Part shown: piece by piece, positions 1 through 7,314 of the stretch | How positions within the stretch are numbered: position 1 is the first letter of the stretch | Layout of the letters: the number at the start of each line of letters is the position of its first letter | Assembly: GCA_051866595.1 (NCBI GenBank) | Contig: JBJDXI010000079.1 | Coordinates: forward strand, 1-11,747 | Reading direction: 5' to 3' | DNA: 11,747 nucleotides | Source of the DNA: UBA7702 sp051866595 | GTDB taxonomy: Bacteria > Bacillota > Dehalobacteriia > UBA7702 | Position numbers and translations under genes: made by a program | Notes under the pieces: generated by a model | What the model was told of the DNA's origin: nothing | The model's input: only the letters and a program-made list of their open reading frames with translations | Database searches by the model: none

Positions 1-174
1 ATTATCGCCGCCAGCATCCGCAGTCCTCGGGATGTGACCGACGCGGCGCTGAACGGCGCGGATATTGCGACGATTCCCTACGGGGTGATGAAAAAAGCCG
101 TCGGCCATCCGCTGACCGATAACGGTCTGGAACGCTTCAAAGCCGACTGGCAGAACAGCGGCTTGTCTCTGTAA
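1..174 (+). CDS. fsa: Transaldolase / fructose-6-phosphate aldolase family, C-terminal fragment
   Basis: Only the last 57 codons are present; the gene begins left of the window and stops at TAA 172-174. The fragment reads IIAASIRSPRDVTDAALNGA and continues with an ATIPYGVMKK segment, HPLTDNGLERF and a final ADWQ. This matches the end of the small TalC/FSA-type transaldolases of about 215 residues: a TIM-barrel Schiff-base aldolase moving dihydroxyacetone units between sugar phosphates in the cytoplasmic pentose phosphate pathway. The catalytic lysine lies upstream of the window, so activity cannot be judged, and transaldolase cannot be told from fructose-6-phosphate aldolase here. glpX starts 28 bases downstream with no terminator between, so the two are probably cotranscribed. 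Confidence 0.85.
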   Translation: MIAASIRSPRDVTDAALNGADIATIPYGVMKKAVGHPLTDNGLERFKADWQNSGLSL

Positions 175-202
175 ATAAACTTTAATCAGGAGAGAATGGA
201 AA

Positions 203-1192
203 ATGTTAAGTAAAGAATTGACTCTCGATTTGGTACGTGTGACCGAAGCGGCGGCTTTAGGCAGCGGCCGTTGGATCGGCAAAGGAAGAAAGAACGACGC
301 CGACGGCGCCGCCGTCCGCGGTATGCGCATGGCTTTTGATACGGTTCCCATCCGCGGTACCGTGGTCATCGGCGAAGGGGAAATGGATGAAGCCCCCATG
401 CTCTATATCGGTGAGGAAGTGGGTTGCGGCACCGAAAAAGATCCCGCGGTGGATATTGCCGTGGATCCTCTGGAAGGCACCAACCTCTGCGCGAAAAACG
501 CTCCCAGCGCCATCGCGGTATTTGCCGCGGCGGAAGGCGGCAACCTGCTGAAAGCGCCGGATATGTATATGGAAAAAATCTGCTGTGGTCCCGCCGGCAA
601 AGGTCTCATTAGTATTGAAGCATCGGTGACGGAAAACGTGACGGCTTACGCCAAAGCCGCCGGCAAAGATCTCGGCGATGTGAACGTTGTGGTCCTCGAC
701 AGAGAACGTCATAAAGGCATTATTGATGAGCTGAGAGCCTGTGGCTGCCGCGTTCAGCTTATTACCGACGGTGATGTGGCTCCTGCCGTGGCCTGTGGTC
801 TGCCTCATACCGGCATTGACATGGTTATCGGTACCGGCGGAGCTCCCGAAGGGGTTATCGCGGCGGCGGCTCTGAAATGCCTCGGCGGGGATATGCAGGG
901 AAGACTCTGGCCCGAAGACGATGAAGACCGTGAAAGAATGGCCAAAATGGGCATTGCCGACGATAACAAGGTGCTGACCATGGAAGACCTGGCCCGGGGG
1001 GATGATGTGTTCTTCGCCGCCACCGGCATTACTTCCGGCCCTCTGCTCCGCGGCATCGTCTATGAAGGTACCAAGGCCACCACTCATTCCATCATCCTTC
1101 GCTCCAAGACCGGCACCGTCCGCTACATTGAAACGATTCATGATTACAGCAAAAAACCGATGATTGATAAAATCGACATTGATAAACCGTGA
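203..1192 (+). CDS. glpX: Fructose-1,6-bisphosphatase class II (GlpX)
   Basis: This 329-residue protein has the usual GlpX length and reads collinearly with the family. GlpX hydrolyses fructose 1,6-bisphosphate to fructose 6-phosphate in gluconeogenesis and is a metal-dependent member of the lithium-sensitive phosphatase fold. Visible signatures are KNDAD near residue 32, GEGEMDEAPM at 57-66, DPLEGTN at 88-94, the TDGD turn at 188-191 and GGAPEGV at 212-218, which together supply the acidic metal and substrate ligands. The ATG is preceded by AGGAGAG at 188-194, eight bases upstream, which fixes the start. It follows a transaldolase fragment and overlaps the next start by one base (TGATG), so it sits in a carbon-metabolism operon. 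No missing key residue is seen. Confidence 0.95.
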   Translation: MLSKELTLDLVRVTEAAALGSGRWIGKGRKNDADGAAVRGMRMAFDTVPIRGTVVIGEGEMDEAPMLYIGEEVGCGTEKDPAVDIAVDPLEGTNLCAKNAPSAIAVFAAAEGGNLLKAPDMYMEKICCGPAGKGLISIEASVTENVTAYAKAAGKDLGDVNVVVLDRERHKGIIDELRACGCRVQLITDGDVAPAVACGLPHTGIDMVIGTGGAPEGVIAAAALKCLGGDMQGRLWPEDDEDRERMAKMGIADDNKVLTMEDLARGDDVFFAATGITSGPLLRGIVYEGTKATTHSIILRSKTGTVRYIETIHDYSKKPMIDKIDIDKP

Positions 1193-2415
1193 TGAAACCG
1201 ATATTTACCAACGAAAACGGCGATCTGCTCTGTGACAGCCACGCTCAGGCTGTGGCCGTCCGGGGCAGTGAAATTCTGGAACCGGAGGGGTATATCCCCA
1301 TGCCGAAAGGCGCGACCTTTACGGCGATGCCCGGTCGTGTTCCCCTGGTGAAAGATCAAAACGGCAAAGTGGTTCCGGGCCATGGAACCGCCGTCGCCGT
1401 TCTTTTGCCCCAGGGCTTTACAAGGACGATGCTTCCGGCTACGGAAACCATGGGTGAACCGGCGGTTCTTCCTCTGCTGGGCTATACCGCCGCCGCCATG
1501 GATCGGGGAAAAGTTTATGTGGCGGCGAAACAGACCGATGAACACCGGATCTGGCATCCCGATCATTACAATACCGCCGATTTGCCGGAGCGCATCCGCA
1601 AAGTAAAAAAAGTGCTGAAAGGAAATCGCATCGTGGAACAGCTGGCCCACTGCTCGCTGGATTACGGTTGTTTTACGGCTCAGAATCTGTTCTACCGCCG
1701 CTGGGAAGGGGGACTTCCCGTCTCCCGCACCTGCAACGCGCGGTGCATCGGCTGTATTTCCGAGCAGGAATCAGAATGTTGTCCTTCGGCTCAAGGTCGT
1801 CTGAGCTTCTCTCCGACGGTAAAGGAAATCGCTGAAGTTGGCGTTTTTCACCTCAGCGGCAAGAGAAAAGACAACATCATCAGCTTCGGTCAGGGATGTG
1901 AAGGGGAACCTTCCCTGGAAGCCGATAAAATCGCCAAAGCGATCAAAGTGATCCGCCGGAATACGGAGGCGGGCACTGTTAATATGAACACCAACGCGGG
2001 CCACACAGACTGTATCCGCAAAATTGTCGATGCCGGCATCGATACGCTCCGTATCAGCTTGTTTTCCGCGGTTCCTGAGCATTATAGCCGCTATTACCGC
2101 CCGAAAAACTATACCTTTGACAACGTGGAAGCCTCGGTGAAATACGCTGTGGAAAACGGGGTTTATGTTTCTTTGAATCTTCTGGCCTTTCCCGGTTTTA
2201 CAGACAGGGAAGAGGAAATCGAGGCGCTCTGCGCTCTGATTGAGCGTACCGGCTTGCAGAAAGTGCAGATCCGGAATCTGAATATCGACTGCGATTATTT
2301 TTACAGCGAATGTGGTTTTCAGAAAGAAAAAAGCTGTGGGATGGAAGCGTTGATTCGGGCGATTCATCACTGTGGAGCGGCGGTGGGAAATTACAGCCGT
2401 CCCAAAGAAAAATAA
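1192..2415 (+). CDS. Radical SAM protein of unknown function, coupled to glpX
   Basis: A 407-residue protein with the radical SAM cluster motif CNARCIGC (C181, C185, C188), which would bind a 4Fe-4S cluster and S-adenosylmethionine, followed by GQGCEGEP at about 233-240 in the place of the usual GGE segment. The radical SAM barrel spans roughly residues 175-360. About 175 residues precede the cluster motif, an unusually long N-terminal region that I do not recognise. Four more cysteines lie near the C-terminus (about 367, 374, 382, 394) and could carry an auxiliary cluster, though I cannot assign a SPASM domain. The start is ambiguous: GTG at 1189 is in frame, but ATG 1192 overlaps the glpX stop as TGATG, the usual coupling arrangement, and there is no strong independent ribosome binding site. 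The substrate is unknown. The position next to glpX and before rpmE is where many Firmicutes carry rho. Confidence 0.85.
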   Translation: MKPIFTNENGDLLCDSHAQAVAVRGSEILEPEGYIPMPKGATFTAMPGRVPLVKDQNGKVVPGHGTAVAVLLPQGFTRTMLPATETMGEPAVLPLLGYTAAAMDRGKVYVAAKQTDEHRIWHPDHYNTADLPERIRKVKKVLKGNRIVEQLAHCSLDYGCFTAQNLFYRRWEGGLPVSRTCNARCIGCISEQESECCPSAQGRLSFSPTVKEIAEVGVFHLSGKRKDNIISFGQGCEGEPSLEADKIAKAIKVIRRNTEAGTVNMNTNAGHTDCIRKIVDAGIDTLRISLFSAVPEHYSRYYRPKNYTFDNVEASVKYAVENGVYVSLNLLAFPGFTDREEEIEALCALIERTGLQKVQIRNLNIDCDYFYSECGFQKEKSCGMEALIRAIHHCGAAVGNYSRPKEK

Positions 2416-2436
2416 CGGAAATTTTTTCAAAAAAGG

Positions 2437-2465
2437 TTGCATTCCCGGTGTTCCTGTGATATAAT
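2437..2465 (+). promoter_or_regulatory. Housekeeping-sigma promoter for rpmE
   Basis: TTGCAT at 2437-2442 and a perfect TATAAT at 2460-2465 are separated by exactly 17 bases, a near-consensus sigma-A promoter. Transcription should start near 2472, leaving a leader of about 42 bases before the rpmE ATG. The promoter lies just after the radical SAM stop and separates rpmE transcription from the upstream operon. Confidence 0.85.
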
Positions 2466-2513
2466 TATCTACGCACGAAAATATGAAGTCATACCGGAAG
2501 TGAGGTGAAAGGT

Positions 2514-2717
2514 ATGAAAAAAGGCATTCATCCGAAATACGAAGAAGTCGAAATTACTTGTGCTTGTGGCAACAAATTCACCACAAAGTCCACGAAAAAA
2601 GATATTAAAGTGGAAGTATGTTCCCAGTGCCATCCCTTCTACACCGGTAGCAGACGTTTCTTGGTTGAAGAAGGCGGCCGTGTGGACAAGTTCAAGAAAA
2701 AATACGGTCTTCAATAA
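2514..2717 (+). CDS. rpmE: Large-subunit ribosomal protein L31, zinc-binding form
   Basis: A 67-residue protein starting MKKGIHPKYEEVEITCACGN, typical of bacterial L31, which joins the large subunit near the central protuberance and contributes to the bridge with the small subunit. Four cysteines (C16, C18, C36, C39) form the CxC...CxxC zinc ribbon, so this is the zinc-containing form rather than the zinc-free paralogue used under zinc limitation. ATG 2514 is chosen over the in-frame GTG at 2505 because GAGGTG at 2502-2507 sits six bases before it and the family begins MK. It is flanked by its own strong promoter and a UUCG-loop terminator, so it can be a single-gene transcript. The genes after it are prfA and prmC, also translation genes. 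Confidence 0.97.
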   Translation: MKKGIHPKYEEVEITCACGNKFTTKSTKKDIKVEVCSQCHPFYTGSRRFLVEEGGRVDKFKKKYGLQ

Positions 2718-2725
2718 AAAACATC

Positions 2726-2751
2726 AAAACAGAGCTTCGGCTCTGTTTTTT
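2726..2751 (+). terminator. Rho-independent terminator after rpmE
   Basis: Perfect 10-base stem AAAACAGAGC / GCTCTGTTTT closing a TTCG tetraloop (an extra-stable UUCG loop in RNA), followed directly by a T-run to 2751. It begins nine bases after the rpmE stop. The next gene starts only 27 bases beyond it with no obvious promoter between, so some readthrough may supply downstream expression. Confidence 0.93.
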
Positions 2752-2777
2752 ACTATACCTGAATAAAAGGAGAATTT

Positions 2778-3719
2778 ATGAAGAAACCATTCTTTTATGG
2801 CGGACAGGCTGTGATCGAAGGTGTAATGATGATGGGCCCCAAAGGCTACGCCGTTTCGGTGCGGCGTCCCGATGGTTCCATTTCCACGCGAAAAGAAAAA
2901 CAGCATTCCGTGAAAGAAAAATTTCCTTTTTTGAAATGGCCGATCATCCGTGGCTTTGTCAATCTTATTGAAATGCTGGTTTTGGGGATGTCCACCATTA
3001 CCTGGTCTGCCAATCAGTCCGGGGAGGAAGAGGAAGAACTTTCTCCCAAAGAAATGGCCCTTGCCGTAGTGATCGCGCTGGTGGCGGTGATCGGTCTCTT
3101 TTTGGTTCTGCCCACCTGGCTCGGTACCTGGCTGCGTCCGCATATCGGTGATTTCGGTCGCAGTCTGCTGGAGGGCATTGTCCGCATCATTATCTTTTTG
3201 ATTTACCTTGTACTGATTCGCCGCATGGAAGATATTCTGCGGGTTTTTCAGTATCACGGGGCGGAGCATAAAACCATCAACGCTTACGAAGCCGGTGAAG
3301 AACTGATTCCGGAAAAAGTGGCCGCGTACTCCACGCGTCACCTGCGTTGCGGTACCAGCTTTGTTTTGATGGTAATGATCATGATGATTATCGTCTTTAC
3401 CTTCGTTGGTCAGACAGAAACGGTCTGGGCACGGGTGCTGATCAAATTGCTCTGTATGCCCTTTGTGGCCGGTCTGACCTATGAATTTACCCGCTGGTCG
3501 GCGCGGCATTGTCAAAACCGCTGTGTGCGGGTGCTGATTACTCCGGGTCTCTGGCTTCAGCGTTTAACCACCGAAGAGCCGGATCTCGATCAGCTGGCTG
3601 TTGCCATTCGTTCGTTAAAGGCTGTGATTCCTGATTACGCCGAAAATCATCCCGAAGAAGAAGTGATTCTTGATTATCGGGAAGAAGAAGCGATGGCAGA
3701 CGCCGTGGATCCCGCCTGA
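2778..3719 (+). CDS. DUF1385 family membrane protein
   Basis: A 313-residue protein with the DUF1385 hallmarks: YGGQAVIEGVMMMGPK at residues 7-22, QYHGAEHKTINAYEAGEE at 158-175, and STRHLRCGTSF at 185-195. The conserved histidines and glutamate of HGAEHK have led to annotation as a putative metal-dependent enzyme, but no activity is established as far as I know. Hydrophobic stretches at about 93-115, 131-148, 195-213 and 222-236 suggest an integral membrane protein, and the C-terminal tail is acidic. AGGAG at 2768-2772, five bases before the ATG, supports the start. Its place directly before prfA and prmC is common in Firmicutes, but the functional link is unknown. I see no separate promoter after the rpmE terminator. 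Confidence 0.88.
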   Translation: MKKPFFYGGQAVIEGVMMMGPKGYAVSVRRPDGSISTRKEKQHSVKEKFPFLKWPIIRGFVNLIEMLVLGMSTITWSANQSGEEEEELSPKEMALAVVIALVAVIGLFLVLPTWLGTWLRPHIGDFGRSLLEGIVRIIIFLIYLVLIRRMEDILRVFQYHGAEHKTINAYEAGEELIPEKVAAYSTRHLRCGTSFVLMVMIMMIIVFTFVGQTETVWARVLIKLLCMPFVAGLTYEFTRWSARHCQNRCVRVLITPGLWLQRLTTEEPDLDQLAVAIRSLKAVIPDYAENHPEEEVILDYREEEAMADAVDPA

Positions 3720-3761
3720 AAAGATTTTGATTAATACGACATCAAGAGGAGAAATTGCCGT

Positions 3762-4990
3762 ATGTTTGAGAAACTGGCGCAGCTGGAAAAGCGCTATGAT
3801 GAACTTTCCCTCAGGATCAGCGATCCCGAGGTCATAAACAATCAAGCCGAATGGAAAAAAGATGTGATGGCCCATTCGGAGCTGGAAGATATTATCGAAG
3901 GCTATCGCACTTATAAAAAGCTGAAAGAAGAATACGATGGCGCCCTGGAACTTCTGGAAGAGGAAGACGATCCGGAAATGAAAGCCATGGCCGAAGAAGA
4001 AGCCCAGGAGCTGAAAGAACAGCTGGAAGATTGGGAAGAAAAGCTCAAAGTCCTGCTTCTGCCCAAAGACCCCAACGACGCGAAAAACGCTATTATGGAA
4101 ATCCGGGCGGCCATCGGCGGCGAGGAAGCGGCGCTTTTTGCCAATGATCTCTATAAAATGTATACCCGNNNNNNNNNNNNNNNNNNNNNNNNNNNNNNNN
4201 NNNNNNNNNNNNNNNNNNNNNNNNNNNNNNNNNNNNNNNNNNNNNNNNNNNNNNNNNNNNNNNNNNNNTCGGCGGCGAGGAAGCGGCGCTTTTTGCCAAT
4301 GATCTCTATAAAATGTATACCCGCTACGCTGAAAAACAGGGCTGGAAAGTGGAAGTCATGAACAGTAACATCACCGACATCGGCGGTGTGAAGGAAATTA
4401 TCTGTCTTGTCAGCGGCAAAGGGGCCTACAGCCGATTGAAATATGAAAGCGGCGTTCACCGTGTTCAGCGTGTTCCCGATACGGAAACCCAGGGCAGGGT
4501 CCACACTTCCGCCGCCACCGTGGCAGTGATGCCCGAAGCCGAGGAAGTGGAAGTGGAAATCGGCCCCAATGATGTGAAGACCGATGTGTTCTGCGCCAGC
4601 GGCCCCGGCGGCCAGTGTGTCAATACCACCCAGAGCGCCGTACGTCTGACCCATTTGCCTACCGGCATTGTCGTTTCCTGTCAGGATGAAAAGAGCCAGC
4701 TCCGCAATAAGGAAAAAGCCATGAAGATTCTGCGGGCCCGTATCTACGAAGTGATGCAGCAGGAACAGCAGGGTGATATTTCCTCCAAACGCAAAAGTAT
4801 GGTGGGAAGCGGCGAGCGCAGTGAGCGCATCCGCACTTTTAACTTCCCCCAGGGCCGCGTCACCGATCACCGCATCGGTCTGACCCTTCACCGCCTGGAC
4901 AGTATTCTTGAAGGGAATATTGATGAAATTATCGACGCTTTGATTCGGGATGATCAGATGCGTTTGCTGAAAGAAGGCGCCGAAGAATGA
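3762..4990 (+). CDS. prfA: Peptide chain release factor 1, interrupted only by an assembly gap
   Basis: RF1 recognises UAA and UAG stop codons and releases the finished protein from the ribosome. As written, the gene is broken by 100 N (4169-4268) with the same 55 bases on each side. Dropping the N run and one copy joins 4168 to 4324 in frame, giving 358 codons including the stop, i.e. 357 residues, the normal RF1 length. In that joined protein the tripeptide anticodon PDT (the PxT class) is at residues 187-189 and GGQ, which triggers peptidyl-tRNA hydrolysis, is at 231-233 within SGPGGQCVNTT, matching the spacing in E. coli RF1. A coiled N-terminal domain rich in E and K fills the first 110 residues. 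GAGGAG at 3746-3751 precedes the ATG by 10 bases. The stop overlaps the prmC start as ATGA. Confidence 0.95.
4114..4168 (+). repeat. Left copy of 55-base duplication flanking the gap
   Basis: Bases 4114-4168 (beginning TCGGCGGCGAGG, ending TATACCCG) are identical to 4269-4323. Both encode the same RF1 stretch, EEAALFANDLYKMYT. It is best explained as the unmerged overlap of two adjoining contigs, not a biological repeat. Confidence 0.93.
4169..4268. other. Assembly gap, 100 N
   Basis: Exactly 100 N, the conventional placeholder for a gap of unknown size. Because the flanks are identical for 55 bases and the gene reads through when they are overlapped, the true gap length is probably minus 55, so nothing appears to be missing. 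Confidence 0.97.
4269..4323 (+). repeat. Right copy of 55-base duplication flanking the gap
   Basis: Second exact copy of the bases at 4114-4168, starting immediately after the N run. Continuous RF1 coding resumes at 4324 when this copy is removed together with the gap. Confidence 0.93.
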
Positions 4991-5805
4991 GTGTAACCTA
5001 TCGTGAACTCTGTGTCTGGCTGCGTCAGGAACTGAATGAACGGGAAAACCTCGATCAGGAACTCCGCTGGCTCATCGAAGCGTTCTCCGGTAAAGCCTAT
5101 CTGGATATTGACCCTGAAAGTGAGGTTCCCCGGCTGGTCTATTACAAAAAAGCGGTGGAACGGTTGAAACGTCATGAGCCCTTTCAATATGTCGTGGGCT
5201 CTCAGGACTTTTATGGCTCTGTTTTTATCGTCAATAGCCACGTTCTTGTTCCCCGTCCGGAAACGGAATTGCTGGTGGATATTGCCGTGAAATGGGGAAA
5301 AGACCGGGAGCTTTGCGCTCTTGATCTCTGTACCGGCTCCGGCTGTATCGCCATTTCTCTGGCGAAGCATTTGAACGGTCGGTTCCTTGCCATTGATATT
5401 TCCGAAGACGCTTTGAAAGTCGCGGAAAAGAACAATGAGCTTAACGGAACTTCGGTGGATTTCCGTTACAGTGACTTGTTCTTCCACATTCCTAAAGAAC
5501 AGACTTTTGATCTGATTACGGCGAACCCGCCGTATCTGACTCAAAAGGAAATGCAGGAGATCCCGCTGGAAGTGACCCACGAGCCTTTTATCGCCCTGGA
5601 CGGCGGCCCTAACGGCCTTTTTGCCATTGAGCGCATTATGAAGGAAATTGATGCTCGCCTCAATGAAAACGGCCTGTTCCTGATGGAGATCGGTGAAGGG
5701 CAGGGGGACGTTGTTATGGGTCTGGCGGAAAAATACCATCTGACCGATGCCAAAATCATTAAAGATTATAATGAAAAAGATCGTATCCTCTGCTGGCAGA
5801 AGTAA
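4987..5805 (+). CDS. prmC: Peptide chain release factor N5-glutamine methyltransferase
   Basis: A 272-residue cytoplasmic enzyme that uses S-adenosylmethionine to methylate the glutamine of the GGQ motif in RF1 and RF2, raising release efficiency. The N-terminal helical domain (about 1-85) is followed by VPRPETELL at 88-96, the SAM-binding motif DLCTGSGCIAISLA at 113-126, the acidic post-motif AIDIS at 135-139, and the catalytic NPPY at 180-183, the signature of glutamine and N6-adenine methyltransferases. A TGxEPFxAL-like segment is present as THEPFIALDGG at 197-207. Its ATG overlaps the prfA stop (ATGA), so the enzyme is translationally coupled to its substrate. A strong hairpin follows ten bases after the stop. 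Length and motifs are normal. Confidence 0.95.
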   Translation: MSVTYRELCVWLRQELNERENLDQELRWLIEAFSGKAYLDIDPESEVPRLVYYKKAVERLKRHEPFQYVVGSQDFYGSVFIVNSHVLVPRPETELLVDIAVKWGKDRELCALDLCTGSGCIAISLAKHLNGRFLAIDISEDALKVAEKNNELNGTSVDFRYSDLFFHIPKEQTFDLITANPPYLTQKEMQEIPLEVTHEPFIALDGGPNGLFAIERIMKEIDARLNENGLFLMEIGEGQGDVVMGLAEKYHLTDAKIIKDYNEKDRILCWQK

Positions 5806-5814
5806 AGAAAAAGT

Positions 5815-5852
5815 AACGCCGTTCATCGTTATTTGCGATGAACGGCGTTTTT
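5815..5852 (+). terminator. Hairpin terminator between prmC and speB, possibly bidirectional
   Basis: Perfect 14-base stem AACGCCGTTCATCG (5815-5828) / CGATGAACGGCGTT (5836-5849) with a 7-base loop, then Ts to 5852. It ends the plus-strand operon. The minus-strand gene ends at 5859, so it reads into the same stem; there the trailing T-rich stretch is interrupted (TTACTTTTTC) but could still terminate. Confidence 0.92.
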
Positions 5853-5858
5853 GTGTCT

Positions 5859-6827
5859 TTATTCAAATGTGATGTTGTGCTTTTTCTTGTAAGCGATATG
5901 CCCCAAAAACTCGCAGAGGATACCGGCGGCGGTGATGGATGTGATGTCTGTGGGGTCGTAGGGAGGGGAGACCTCCACGAGATCGTAGCCGATGATATTG
6001 AGATCGGCCAGCCCCCGGATGACTTCCAAAGCGCGGCTCGTCTGAATACCGCCGATGACCGGTGTGCCCGTTCCCGGCGCGCAGGAGGGATCGAGAAAAT
6101 CAATGTCGAAGGTGAGGAAGGCTTTGCGGTTTCCTACCCGGTTTTTGATGGCGGCAATGATCTCTTCCGATGTCATGTGGTGAAATTCCACGGCTTTGAT
6201 GACCTGATAGCCGAGACCCCGGGAATTTTCGAGATCTTCTTCGCCGTAGAGATTTTCCCGGATGCCGATCTGAATGGAATGGGAAGGATCGACGAGGCCC
6301 TCTTTGGCGGCGTGATAAAAAGGTGTACCGTGATTATAGGGCTTGCCGAAATATTCGGGAATGGTATCGTAATGTGCGTCAAAGTGAATCAGCGCCACTT
6401 CTCCGTTGGCTTTGGCGCAGGCTCTTAATTCCGGCAATGTTACGCTGTGATCGCCGCCCATGGCTACGGGAACGATGCCTTTGTCAAAGAAGGGGAATAT
6501 CCCTTCGGTGATCAGATCAAAGGAATCTTCAATATAACCGGGTACGGAACCGAGATCACCGGCGTCCACACCGGAACAGTAATCGAAAATGTTGACTTCC
6601 AGCTCCGGATTGTAGGGCTTGGCGGCAAGGCAGGAAAGTTCCCGGATGGAAGAGGGGCCGAACCGCGTGCCCACACGGTAAGAAGCGCAGGTGTCAAAGG
6701 GAATCCCCACGATGGCGAAGTCAATGTCCTCCGTTGTGGCGACATGGGGCAGACGCATAAACGTTTTGACTCCGGAAAAACGGGGTGATTTCAGCGAATT
6801 GGCGGGTTTGTATTTTACCATGATCAT
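5859..6827 (-). CDS. speB: Agmatinase-family ureohydrolase
   Basis: A 322-residue member of the arginase/agmatinase superfamily. Agmatinase cleaves agmatine to putrescine and urea using two manganese ions. All metal-binding motifs are visible: GGDHS at 124-128 (H127), FDAHYD at 149-154 (D150, H152, D154) and FDIDFLDP at 240-247 (D241, D243). HGTPFYHAAKEGLVD at 166-180 resembles agmatinase more than arginase, but guanidinobutyrase or another guanidino-hydrolase cannot be excluded. Two in-frame ATGs are possible, 6827 and 6821; AAGGA lies about five bases before the first, so 6827 is taken. A near-consensus promoter lies just upstream. No other polyamine gene is in the window. Confidence 0.9.
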   Translation of the reverse strand: MIMVKYKPANSLKSPRFSGVKTFMRLPHVATTEDIDFAIVGIPFDTCASYRVGTRFGPSSIRELSCLAAKPYNPELEVNIFDYCSGVDAGDLGSVPGYIEDSFDLITEGIFPFFDKGIVPVAMGGDHSVTLPELRACAKANGEVALIHFDAHYDTIPEYFGKPYNHGTPFYHAAKEGLVDPSHSIQIGIRENLYGEEDLENSRGLGYQVIKAVEFHHMTSEEIIAAIKNRVGNRKAFLTFDIDFLDPSCAPGTGTPVIGGIQTSRALEVIRGLADLNIIGYDLVEVSPPYDPTDITSITAAGILCEFLGHIAYKKKHNITFE

Positions 6828-6865
6828 TCCATTCCTTTCATGAAAAAATTCACTTATATATATTC

Positions 6866-6894
6866 AGTATATCATAAAAAGGGATCTCTTTCAA
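6866..6894 (-). promoter_or_regulatory. Promoter for speB
   Basis: On the minus strand TTGAAA (complement of 6889-6894) and TATACT (complement of 6866-6871) are separated by 17 bases. Transcription would start near 6859, about 32 bases before the speB ATG. It lies in the 107-base space after the small upstream gene, so speB can be expressed independently of that gene. Confidence 0.75.
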
Positions 6895-6934
6895 TGAATG
6901 GCTTTGCGGTTCCAAAAGGGAGTTGAATCGCACT

Positions 6935-7189
6935 TCACGCTTTTCGGTCTCGGATCTGTTCCGCGAAGCGGCGGATCTCTTTTTCGGCCTTTTCCGCGAG
7001 ATCATGGGGAACTTCAAAATGAGCGTCGATCTCTCGGAGCAGCTCGGTGCGCTCTCTGTAAAAATATAAGATCACGGACCGTTTGAATTCTTTTTCCTTA
7101 TCTTCGGGAACTTTGTTCAATACATCTTCGGGAATCAGGTTGAGCAGTTTCACATTTTCCGGTGCTTCTAACGCTTCAAAATCCATCAT
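6935..7189 (-). CDS. Small charged hypothetical protein, 84 residues
   Basis: I do not recognise this protein. It reads MMDFEALEAPENVKLLNLIP and onward, with a first half that has hydrophobic leucines and a second half dense in E, R and K that would form amphipathic helices (about 29-55 and 63-84). It has no signal peptide, membrane segment or cysteine, so it is probably cytoplasmic. The reading frame extends upstream to an ATG at 7210, but the sequence AGGAGA lies inside that extension, so the real start is ATG 7189 (10 bases from AGGAG) or 7186. It precedes speB on the same strand and could be partly cotranscribed with it. Its promoter and an intervening terminator-like hairpin suggest control by attenuation. 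Confidence 0.65.
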   Translation of the reverse strand: MMDFEALEAPENVKLLNLIPEDVLNKVPEDKEKEFKRSVILYFYRERTELLREIDAHFEVPHDLAEKAEKEIRRFAEQIRDRKA

Positions 7190-7208
7190 AATACATACTC
7201 TCCTTTTC

Positions 7209-7260
7209 AAAAAAAATAAATGTCAGCCTTGCCGTCGGACAGTAGCAAGTGACATTTATT
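7209..7260 (-). terminator. Terminator-like hairpin in the leader of the small minus-strand gene
   Basis: Arms AATAAATGTCA (7215-7225) and TGACATTTATT (7250-7260) pair perfectly over 11 bases; after a 2-base bulge, CTTGC (7228-7232) pairs with GCAAG (7245-7249) around a 12-base loop. On the minus strand the hairpin is followed by eight Ts (7209-7216), so it has intrinsic-terminator form in that direction only. It ends about 20 bases before the start of the 84-residue gene and lies downstream of a likely promoter at 7315-7343. It is therefore either an attenuator or the terminator of a gene lost when the adjacent element inserted. Confidence 0.75.
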
Positions 7261-7314
7261 GTCGGTGGATTATAAAATTAAATGATTCGGATGCTTTTTT
7301 TATCCGTTGGCTGA

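Noticed and set aside
257..1141. Long minus-strand open frame opposite glpX (294 codons)
   Set aside because: It is the complement of a well-conserved glpX with all motifs present, has unnaturally His/Phe-rich content and no ribosome binding site, so it is a shadow frame.
2466..2513. Possible L31 autoregulatory leader RNA before rpmE
   Set aside because: The predicted leader is only about 42 bases and I see no clear hairpin in it.
2724..3515. Minus-strand open frame opposite the DUF1385 gene
   Set aside because: The plus-strand protein carries the family motifs; the antisense product is His/Gln/Asn-rich and runs into the rpmE terminator.
4114..4323. 55-base direct repeat as a mobile-element target duplication or tandem repeat
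   Set aside because: It exactly flanks a placeholder N run and duplicates RF1 codons; collapsing it restores the gene, so an assembly overlap is the simpler explanation.
4600..4640. Variant residues around the RF1 GGQ (SGPGGQCVNTTQ instead of SGAGGQHVNTTD)
   Set aside because: Proline before GGQ and variation at the flanking positions occur in other bacterial RF1 proteins, and the essential GGQ is intact.
4954..5826. Minus-strand open frame opposite prmC
   Set aside because: The plus strand has the full PrmC motif set including NPPY, and the antisense frame starts inside the shared terminator.
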